Shown here: positions 24,650 to 34,400 of the stretch, one piece after another
Numbering within the stretch: position 1 is the stretch's first letter
Layout: each line of letters begins with the position of its first letter
Source of the DNA: Coptis chinensis
Taxonomy: Eukaryota > Streptophyta > Magnoliopsida > Ranunculales > Ranunculaceae
Assembly: GCA_015680905.1 (NCBI GenBank)
Contig: CM027385.1
Span: 78,265,501 to 78,329,500 of the forward strand
Length of the DNA stretch: 64,000 nucleotides
Reading direction: 5' to 3'
The notes under the pieces: generated by a model
Databases searched by the model: none
What the model was told of the DNA's origin: nothing
What the model saw: only the letters and a program-made list of their open reading frames with translations
Made by a program: the position numbers and the translations under genes

Positions 24650-24935
24650 TTACTAATGGATATTTCCGTTACAAACAATAGTTAGTAACTAGCATATCCA
24701 TTACTAACGGATATATCCGTTAGAAATGACAAATTTAATCGGGCCATCAACAATTGGCTATCTGTTACAAAGAATTTTAGTAACGGATATAACCGTTACT
24801 AAAAGTATTATCAGTAACGGTTATATCTGTTACTAAATTTGGCCTAAGTGAGAGTGACGCCCCAGAGCTAACGGATATAACCGTTAGTAAAAATATAAGT
24901 AACGGATATAACCGTTAGTAAACGCTTTTTCTGGT
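24650..24935. repeat. CACTA right subterminal palindromic repeats
   Basis: At least ten copies of AACGGATATAACCGTTA/TAACGGATATATCCGTTA-like words in both orientations lie just inside the right terminus. Such arrays are the usual transposase-binding regions of CACTA elements. Confidence 0.85.
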
Positions 24936-24944
24936 GTAGTGGTT

Positions 24945-25160
24945 GTTAGTCTTGAGAGGAAATTTGAGTTATCTGCTCGTTAGAAAGCAGACATGGGATG
25001 CTTGCAGTCGGAATATGCAAAAAAATTTATACTTGCTATTTCGAGTGTCATAATTGTAGGGGCATTAGGGAGTCGAAATAGGGTGTCAAATTTAACGTTA
25101 GGATGGCACCAGGAGTTTTTGCTTTCTACTGTTAATCCTGAATTAATAACCAACAAATCC
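24945..25160 (+). pseudogene. RT-like protein pseudogene, 3' piece
   Basis: Directly after the CACTA and its target duplication the frame continues SLERKFELSAR, a stop, then KADMGCLQSEYAKKFILA. This matches the part of the RT-like family expected after the first piece (SL-R-KxxLWQSQ region). The stop is CAG to TAG in place of the expected Gln. The protein cannot be followed beyond about 25160. Confidence 0.5.
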
Positions 25161-25356
25161 TTAAAATAAAACTTAACCCTGCCAGGGTATGCAAGAATAT
25201 ATCATCTATTCATTTGTACATTGGCTGTCTCTTGCATTTTAAGCTAGTACAATTCTGGGCTTTATCCTTTTCTAAGTATAAGTATAACTATCAACTAGTT
25301 CAGTTTTACATGTGGTGGAAAAAAAATTATTTTCAACTTTGTTGACCAGTAAATAA
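25161..25356. other. Intergenic, no gene seen
   Basis: AT-rich spacer between the RT-like remnant and copy B of the duplication. Confidence 0.4.
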
Positions 25357-25747
25357 CAGGTCTGTTGGATTCTCTGGATGTACGGATTGTACGCCCATAT
25401 GAATAAAATGTGGTCGTGCTTGAAATTCAATAACCATTTTATTCAAGATTTGTGGCAGTTAACATCTTTTTTTTACTATTCATGTTCTTTCCCAAGTAAT
25501 TGCACATATATTTTAGTTTTTCACTTCAATATATAGGCACGCAACAATGGAAATCAAAATTATCAATAAATATCATTAAGTCTTTTGGTATGTAGTGAGG
25601 GTTGTTATTATTGTTTTTGATAGTACCTAAACTACCTATAGTGTAATAAAAAAAATTAGATACTTTACCAAAAAAAAAAAAAAAAATTAGATAGAAAATA
25701 GATAGAGGATTATTGAGGAGCCTTGACCTCCAGTTATGACTGACTCC

Positions 25748-26735
25748 ATATTGTGTTGGGCAGACCCAAAAAAAAAAAAAAATTATTACAAGTGTGCTAT
25801 TGGTTCCAAAAAGTCCAAAAAATAAATAAATATTACAAGTGTGTCATTGGTCCCAAAAAGTTGAATTCGAAAACCCCAAGCTTAAATGACATCTTAGGTC
25901 ATTCATTGTGCAAACCCAACGATATGGCCACACCGTTTGGACTAAGTCCCAAATGACTTGGCCACATCGTTTGAGACTTAGTCCAAACGGTGTGGCCACA
26001 CCGGTCAAGATGCCAAAAAACATAATTTTATATTTTTTCAAAGTTTAAATTCCAAACGGTGTGGCCATATCATTGGGAACTTAGTCCAAACGGTGTGACC
26101 ATATCGTTAGGGACTTCTCAAACGGTGTGGCCACACCGTTGGGGATTTAGTCTAAACGGTGTGGACACACCGTTTGGGGGACTTATCTAAGCGGTGTGCC
26201 ACACGGTCAAGAGCCAATAAACGTAACTTTATATTTTTTGAAGTTCAAATCCCAAATGGTATGGCCACACCGTTTGGACTAAGTCTCCAATGATATGGCC
26301 GTTAGGGACTTAGTAAAACGATGTAGCCGTCAAGAGCAAAAAGCGAACTTTATATTTTTTTAAAGTTCAAATCGCAAACGGTGTGGCCATATCGTTAGGG
26401 ACTTAGTCCAAATGGTGTGACCATATCGTTGGAGACTTAGTCCAAACGGTGTGGCCATACCGTTTGGGATTTGAACTTTGAAAAAATATAAAGTTCTGTT
26501 TCTTGGTCTCTTGACCGGTGTGGCCATATCGTTGGGGACTTAGTCCAAACGATGTGGCCATATCGTTGGATTTGCACAATAAACAACCTAGCTGAGTCGT
26601 TTAAATTTGGGGTTTTCGAATTCAACTTTTTGAGACCAATGACACACTTGTAATATTTGTTTTTTTTTTGACTTTTTGAAACCAATGACACAATTGTAAT
26701 AATTGTTTTTTTTTTGGGTCTGCCTAACACAATAT
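25748..26735. mobile_element. Foldback/MITE-type element with ~150-bp inverted ends
   Basis: The left arm starts ATATTGTGTTGGGCAGACCC and includes ATTACAAGTGTG(T/C)(C/T)ATTGGT words and AAAAGTTGAATTCGAAAACC. The right arm (about 26590-26735) is its reverse complement, ending GGGTCTGCCTAACACAATAT. No transposase is coded. The middle is an array of palindromic repeats. The target duplication is not clear by eye. MULE-like or foldback type is inferred. Confidence 0.75.
25915..26575. repeat. Palindromic AACGGTGTGGCCACACCGTT array
   Basis: About fifteen copies of CCAAACGGTGTGGCCA(C/T)A(C/T)CGTT-like words, separated by GGGACTTAGT spacers, fill the centre of the foldback element. The core is a perfect 20-bp palindrome. 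Larger units also repeat a TATATTTTTTGAAGTTCAAAT word. Confidence 0.85.
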
Positions 26736-27035
26736 AGGGTCTCAATAACAAATACTAAATATATTAGATGATAACATGACTTTTTATATAGAGGCACTTG
26801 ATTACAATATCTAACGTACTCAAAAGAAGTTACAACGTTCACTTCTAGAAGACTAAATCTCCCACTACTAAGTTTACTTCAATTTGGACTCAACAACTTC
26901 AAATACTCCCAAAACCTAAGAGTTACTTAACTGCTGTCAGATTACTTATTGTAGATAATAATAATAATTAGGAAGTGGATAATAATAATAATTAGGAAGT
27001 GATATCTATAGCCTCGTATATCTTTCCTCCCCATA
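26736..27035. other. No gene seen
   Basis: AT-rich, with a 36-bp direct repeat of AATAATAATAATTAGGAAGTG near 26955-27002. Confidence 0.5.
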
Positions 27036-27841
27036 AGTCCTGCAAAATTTGTTCCCTACCCAAATTAAGGAGTAAACACTTAAAGTCATTTTACCACTAA
27101 AATGTTCCGATTCCACCCATTCATAGACTCTCTTTCTTTTTAGCAAGATCTCATGGATGATTTGATGCAAACTTACACAATTACACATCCCTTCAAACTA
27201 AATCACATATCTAAATCCTAAGTAAATTATAAGTCTCTAACCTTAAATAAGTAGTCCTATCCATATCAACTTCTCCACTATATTAAGACACCAAGCATCA
27301 ATGTATCAAACTAACTCATGGAAAAATCACATGACTGATCACCCACTCTATTTACACAAATACACAATCTTTGTATGAGCAACTAAATGGGCTTGAGCAG
27401 GAAGGAGAAAAAAAACAAGGACTTATGGGCCTTCTTTTATGGACTCTTTAGTGTGCGTTTTAGGGCCTGTTTGTTTTGATGGAAAATATATCCAAAATTT
27501 TTTACGGAAAGGAAAAGAGAAGAACGAGAAAAAAAAAAAGCCCCCTCTCCATCTTCCTCTCAAGTCTCATCTCTTGTTTTGCTTCACCAAGCTAAAGTTT
27601 TTCCACACCATAAGGTTTTTTTTTTCTTCCGTTTTTGGATTTGTATATATTTTTTCTTTGACTGCCTCTTCGAGTTTTGAATGGTTTGGGGGCTGGTATA
27701 TATTTTGTGTCCGTGGTGGTGTGGTGTAACATTTTCAAGTGTATCTGTTGTATAAGCAATAGCAGTAGTACTAATACAAATCTGGTTTTAAATATTTTCT
27801 ATTTCCAATTTTCGTTAATACTTGTTTGTTGCCTTCAAAAG

Positions 27842-27947
27842 GGACAAGGATCAAACAATTTCATGCCTTTTGGTGGAGGAATGAGATTATGCGCTGGCTA
27901 AGAAGAGTACACAAAGCTGCAAATGTCTGTGGTGTCACGAAATACAG
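27842..27947 (+). pseudogene. Cytochrome P450 heme-loop exon, broken
   Basis: An acceptor (TTCAAAAG) is followed by GSNNFMPFGGGMRLCAG, the P450 heme-binding loop FxxGxRxCxG with its cysteine, then a stop where Ala or Pro normally follows, then EYTKLQMSV, a deletion of about a dozen bases, and VTKYR at a donor (ATACAG|GTAAAC). The wording (FGGGMRLCAG, KLQM, VTKYR) points to the CYP85 clan. No other P450 exon is seen nearby, so this is an isolated, inactive exon. It lies inside a block present only in copy B of the duplication. Confidence 0.8.
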
Positions 27948-28292
27948 GTAAACTACTTAACTAAAGTGCTCTGTAAAATTGGTCATTCAATGTGTAGTTT
28001 CACATGGCACTACTTTGAACTTGCAAAATTCTTAGGTGGACCAATATCAAGAGAGGAGAAATAGTTTGACGGCGAATATAATTGTATCTGTTCGTTACCG
28101 TTTTGAGTATGAAAATATTGTCGGAAACAAATGTGTTATTGGAAAAAGGAATTTGGTTGGTTTCTTTATGACTGAATCTATGTTGAAACTTATCTAATTT
28201 GTTGTGTAATCTGTTAGTGTAGATTGTCTAGATTTGAACTAGAAAAACAGAAGTAACTCACGGAGTTTAGTTTTGTTCCTTTTTCTATACAG

Positions 28293-28322
28293 GTGGCAGT
28301 GGATTGGAACCTCTTCAAGCAG
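28293..28322 (+). other. Possible non-coding 5' exon of HSCB
   Basis: Thirty bases lie between a good acceptor (TTTTCTATACAG) and donor (AAGCAG|GTATTG). The next acceptor (GCCCATTGCAG, near 28421) opens the exon with the HSCB start codon. The same 30 bases with their splice sites recur in copy A (about 5735-5765). A leader exon is an inference; RNA reads would settle it. Confidence 0.4.
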
Positions 28323-28444
28323 GTATTGCTACTTCAATCATGTACTCTTTTGTTTTGTTTATACATGTTCATAATTTGATAATTTTTTGTCACATAATTT
28401 TTTTTTTTTTGCCCATTGCAGGGAAGTAAAATTGGAAAATAAAA

Positions 28445-31400
28445 ATGTGGAGCAAGAAACTGTTGATCTCAATTCTACGTACCCGGGGTAGTTTTTCATC
28501 TATTTTGGTTCCAAAGCAAAAGTTTTGCAGAGTTTTGTATTACTCTTCTTATAACTTGAGAGAATCCAAGGGCTGTGGAAATAACTTTTTGGAAAACTGT
28601 AGCTATTCCAGAAAGAATTTCTCTTCCAATGTAAGTAGCAGTAGATGTTGGAACTGTAATGCTGTTGCGACGTTGAAGCCTTTTCTTGCTTGTCAGTCTT
28701 GTAGAAGCATTCAGCCGGTTGATCCTTCTGTTGATTACTTCCAGATATTTCACCTGTGAGTGTTCAGTTTTTTTTTTTTGTATTTATTTATTTCCAATTG
28801 TGTTTTCTTTAATGTTTTGATAACTTTATAAGCTTACTTTGATTGAAACAGGGAGAAAATTTATGGCATAGACGATAGTCATCTTGAAAGCAAGTACAAA
28901 AACTGGCAAAAGAAACTGCATCCTGATTTGGTTCATACAAAATCTGAGGTTTGTTTTATTTTGGTGTGTTTCTCTCATTTTTTTTGTTTTTCTTAGTTCA
29001 ACTGACTTTTTTTTTTTTTTTTTATTATTATTGTTATTGTATTTCCCTTAGAAAGAAAGAGAATATGCTGCTAAACAATCGTCTCTTGTCATTGACGCCT
29101 ACCAAACACTGCGGAAGCCGTTGTTAAGGGCAATATACCTTGTAAGAATATACATATACTTTTTAATTTACGGTTTCTCTTTTCTAGGAATTGTTATCTC
29201 CAGGTGTTAGTTGTTGTACCTTAGCTTTTTAGGTCTTCTTGTTGAACATGAATGCTAGGCTTTTGTAGTTTCTTTTCTCTGTTATTGTCTATACTGTCTA
29301 CATTTGGGTGAAGAAAGGATACTAGTTCAAATATTGGTTGCATATTGTATGACTATATATGTATACAATACCCTTTGCTGAACTAAGATGTTTTAGGGGA
29401 GCCTCCGGTTGGTATATACTGCGAATATCCTGGGGTTATCACTGCAAAAATGATTTTTGTGTTTCCCTTGTTTTCCTATTATATTCATCCACTTAATGAA
29501 GAAGAGCACAAGAACTTATTGGCTAATGGATTCTACTAGTTAGGCCTTTATTGAAGAGTGATTTTAGGTTTACCTTTTTTGGCATATAAAGGGCAAAGAT
29601 TGATTGGATCCATGCCAGTACACGCACTTCTTTCCTACATTTTTCCTTTTTTTCCTTTATTGCCTCCTTTCTTTTGATAGATGATTGTGATAGTGGTGCT
29701 GCTGACTTCATGGCTACACCTCCTCTCTGTTGTCCCTTGTTTACGTGTTTTCATTTTCTTTCTTCTAGTTGTTATTGTCATTTAAGGCTTTAATAGTGTC
29801 CAGAATGCTAGTTCTGATGATTTGGTCATTGACAGTTGCAACTGGAAGGTGTTCACATGGATGAAGAAAAAACAGTGTCAGAACCGGAATTGTTGGCTGA
29901 GGTGAGTTCTATAGCTTCTTTCCTGTTCAGTAATGCATCCGTATCTGAATGCTTCTTGTTGATCTTAGGATTAGTAATGATTCTCTGGGCCCCTCTGTAG
30001 TAGCTCTGTCTTCTGAATCCGTTGGCTAGAGATGCTACTTCTCTTTATAAGCCCATTTCTCCCTAGACTAATCTGTAGTTTGAAGACTCTAACGATACTC
30101 AATGCTGCCCATGAAACGAGCTAGAAGCCCATTTCTCCTTAGTTCAATCTATCATTTTCAGACTCTGACGATAGATTATCGCGGAGGGATGTGAAACTGC
30201 TGTTAAACCGCGCTCTACCGGCCGTGTAGCAGTTTTTGCTAGTCTCGTGGATCGAGATCGAGATCCTAGATCTCACACTCACAAGCAAGAAAGAAGAAAA
30301 CCAACATCCTCTCTGTTCCCATCATCTTTCCCCAAAAACAAGATCTGAAAACCCAGATCGATAATCTTTGTATCAGAATCAGGTTCAGATAAATTAATTT
30401 CATATCTAGATCCTACGAGAGATCCCTAAATAGAGCTTATAATGGAAGAAAGCAGCCAGCCCTATCACTGAACACAAACTATAAACTGAAGTTCCGTATC
30501 TTTTAGGCCTACTGGGATTAAAGCGAGAAAGAGAAAGAGAAATTATCCCTTCCCTCCCTCAGAGCGAATTCAATAGCATTGGACTAACTCGCCACGGGAA
30601 AGCACACAAGCAGGAATAGTCAAGCAATCGAAAAGGCACTGGTAACTATCTCCTCTGGTTAACAATCTCCTCTTCTCCTCGCTCTACTAGTTTTCATTAT
30701 GGTATTGAACAGGCACACAAGCAATAGTCAAGCAGGCAGGAAAGCAAGAAATTGTCATAGTAGTTCTAAAACCCTCCTGCTCCTCGTATTAGCAAAAGCC
30801 TGCCAGTAGGAATGCTTTAGTTCTAAAACCCTCCTGCTCCTCGTATTAGCAAAAGTCTGCCAGTAGGAAAGCAAGCAAAGGTTCTGTAAGACCTTTACCG
30901 TCACCTTACCTTCTCGACTCCCCAACCCTCCGTCCTGTTACCTCTGTCATTCTCCTCTACTTACTTTTTCTATTTATCTAATCTTACTGGTGTTGGAGTA
31001 GCAAGCAACTGTCCCCTTCAACTGGCACAACACAAGCAATAGGAAAGAAAGCAGGCACAAAAGGCAAGAGAAGCAACAAGAAAAGAAAGTAGTTCAAGAG
31101 AACGTAGTGTAGTGAAGGAGGACTTCTTCCTAAAAGGAGTCCGACTGAGCGTAGCGAAGCGATAGGGAAGGCTAAGAAGAAGAAAAAGGGTAAAGATCCG
31201 CCCGATTGATATATACGAGAAATTACTGAAGCTTCTCCACTAAAAAACTAAAAAGGAACTGCAGAGGGTCCTCTGCCGGTACTTGTGGATTCAAGGGTAC
31301 AAGAAGGCCCGGTGGTGTGTGTGGTGCTTAAACAGATAGAAGAAAGCCAGCGAAGGTGAGCTGGTGCTCAAACTTATGATGCTAAAGCCCTTGCTTTAAT

Positions 31401-34400
31401 GGATGGATCTGTCTATGCCTATGTACCAGAAGTTGGAAGAGCAGCCCTTGATGAGGGGTACGCTTCTAGGTCTCAATCACGAAGGTCCTAATTCGTCGAT
31501 AACGATCTATAAAGGCGACCACGATCATGAGAAGCATAAGCTCGATAGGGATCTATATATGCGACTTAGTCAACAGCTTCAACTGATGCTCGGCCGCTCA
31601 CTATGCTCCCAAAGAGAAAGGAGATGGGGCAAATAAACTTGAGCTATTAATCCCAGTAGGCCTAAAAGATACGGAACTTCAGTCTATAGTTTGTGTTCAG
31701 TGATAGGGCTGGCTGCTTTCTTCCATTATAAGCTCTATTTAGGGATCTCTCATAGGATCTAGATATGAAATTAATTTATCTGAACCTGATTCTGATTATG
31801 AAGTGGTTGATGAAGATTATTGACCTAGGTTTTCGGATCTAGGTTTATACTTAAAGGCTGCTGCACATGCTGTTTCAGTTCTTAGAAGAACTATTTCTTC
31901 TTCTTCCATTTTATAATTGATTTCTTCATCTTCTTTGTAGAGTAATATTAAACTTCTTGCTATATCACACTCATGAAAATGTAATATACCTGCGCGGTAG
32001 ATTCTACCATGGAAGTCCATGAACGCTGGCAGATAAAATGGATGGTTTTGGTATGCTGTAGCAAGATTGATTACGAATGATTCATAGCTAGCTCGCTGCA
32101 CCCACTTTACTAATTCGTCTAACAAAGCTGATAATTTATACTCCTTCACTTCTGAGTCATTGATGTAACACAACCGACATACGTCCAATGCTTCTTGTAT
32201 AGGGACATCTGCCAGTCTTCCATCTATAAGAATACCAGCTGCTTCTAAATCAATACGATGATTTTTAAGTAGATTCAAGACTTCTTTATCAATCCTAAAG
32301 ACTTGAGACTGAAGTTTATTCAAAACTTCACAAACATTCTTTTTGTTATTCAACTTGATATAGAAATTGTCATAATCCTTAGAAGTAAATAGATTAAATC
32401 GATTATAAATTTCTCCTGTTAGTCTGCATAAATAACCACCTGTTATATCATTTAATGTTTTTGCAATTCCAGCCTTTTTAGATACCCAATCCATTGGCTT
32501 ACAAACCTTGGGAAGATTCAGTTTCATCGGCAACGCTTTTAAGTCAATAGTCAAAGTAGCGACACATTTCCTGTAAATAGAAACATTTTTCTTTGACTTT
32601 TTATCAGAAATTGTAATTATATTGATCAATTTTCTGTCACACAAGAACTCTACCAAGTAGATACCGATATTATAATCTTTTGTTGTACTTTTTTTCTTTT
32701 TCTTTTTTTCTTTGGTTTTCTCATCTTTATTTATTTCCTTGTTGGAATTGTCTTTTTTCTCATCTTTATTTATATCCTTATTGGAATTGTCTTTTTTCTC
32801 ATCTTTATTTTTCGAAGAAACTTGAAATCGAAACTTGAAATCGTACTAAAGATACAAGCTGGTCAATTAAAGTAGATACCCTAACCATGGGTGAGAAAGC
32901 AATATTGTGGAACACAGTCCCAAGTACATAAATCATTACAGCTTCCAGTGTATATGAATCTAAGACATTAATACAATGGTGATCCTCATCAGTTAATTTT
33001 TGCTGCTTTAGATACTCTTTAGCTGTAATCTTATTATCATTTATTACATAATCCATTATATTTTTATGATTCTTATAAATACTTTCCTCTTCAAATATCA
33101 TAGTTAGTCTTTCTATTTTCAACTGTAAGTCTATTTTTTCTTGCTCAGTGTATTTGGAACCATCCTTTTGTAAAATTTGATCATTTTCGGACATTCTTTG
33201 AAATAATATATTGTGATATTGACTCACACTAGATTCTTTTTTCTTTTTTTCAGAAATTTTTCTTTTTTCATCAATTTTGTGAATTATGTTCTTCCAAAAT
33301 CGATCAAGAATTTGTTGATTATTTAAATTAATAATTGGTGAAATCTCATCTTTACGTTCATTATCAGAACTATCACTATCAGAAAAACTACTATAACACC
33401 TAATACTATTCAAATAAATACGACTATAACACCTAATACTACTAAAAGAAATACGACTATTTAACCTAATACTACTAAAAGAAATACTACTATAACACCT
33501 AATACAATGAATATTCAACCCACACAAATTGAGACTCCTTCCATTAGTGACGTTCGATCCTAAATTCAACATCTTAGAAATACCAGTAGAAATCAAATTT
33601 CCATAAATACCAGTACAAGTAACATTAGTTGAATAAGATCTAGCATTTTTAAATGCTACGGTAGGAGTCGTCGGGGTCATTGGCAATTTCTCTATTTATT
33701 ATTTCACCTTACTTAAGAGACTTCGGCACGCTCCTAGTCCGAAGCCCCAGGCATCTGGTATCCTTTTGCGGAACACCTCCGCTTGCTTTTGCGCTATTGT
33801 TACTTATGGCTGTTATGTTTAGGCTTTTTTTAGAATCAATATAAGACTAAAGATTCAACATCCTCCCGTTGCCATACCCTGGATAAAGAAATATCCCTCT
33901 TTCTAAAACAAGGAATGATTGATTGATTATATTGGTTTCTAGAAAGAACCGGCTTTGAGGTTCATATTTCCAGGGAGGAATGCACCTATTAGGGTCAACA
34001 TATTTCCCTAATCCTCTTTATTTAAAATTTTCTAAATCAGAGAAAATCTTGGAATGAAATCCTTTTTATCAGAGTTAATATCTCTTTTTGTGGGATAGGT
34101 TTATTCTTTCTATTTTCTTTGGTTTACCCATCCGCTAGAGAGAAGACAGAAACATACGGCATAAGCACTGGAAGCAAAGGTAGAGGCTAAGGCAGCAGAA
34201 GTGAAGGCAGCAGCTACATCGAAAGGACTTTGTAACTAGAGAATCAGAAACTCTCAATGTAAAGTCTGGAATTAGGAAACTTAAAACAAACTGTAAGATA
34301 ATCTTAAAAGCACTAATGCATACTTTTTGAAGTCAACACTCATTGTTTCTTTCAGTCACTGCCTCTCAATGTATACCTCCCTTCGCCTTTTTGGGGCTAT

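Larger units (their letters stand above)
20722..24941. mobile_element. Non-autonomous CACTA transposon carrying a kinase fragment
   Basis: The ends are CACTACACCAGAA at 20722 and its reverse complement TTCTGGTGTAGTG (imperfectly read as TTTCTGGTGTAGTG) at 24941. The 3-bp target duplication GTT flanks both ends (20719-20721 and 24942-24944). These are diagnostic for CACTA (En/Spm) elements. Subterminal regions are full of TAACGGATATATCCGTTA words. The 4.2-kb interior has no transposase; it holds a nested hAT MITE and pieces of a receptor-like kinase. The element splits an RT-like pseudogene. Confidence 0.9.
25359..28420. repeat. Duplicated segment, copy B
   Basis: This is the partner of 3119-5860 in the same orientation. 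It carries its own insertions: the foldback element at 25748-26735 and a block at about 27464-28236 holding a P450 exon, absent from copy A. Its right end is the leader of the HSCB gene, so the ancestral segment probably included the upstream region of HSCB. Confidence 0.75.

Noticed and set aside
27439-27729. 96-residue + frame upstream of the P450 exon
   Set aside because: Low-complexity Phe/Lys-rich translation without similarity.
31403-31636. 77-residue + frame between the inverted repeat arms
   Set aside because: No recognisable domain; short enough to be chance.
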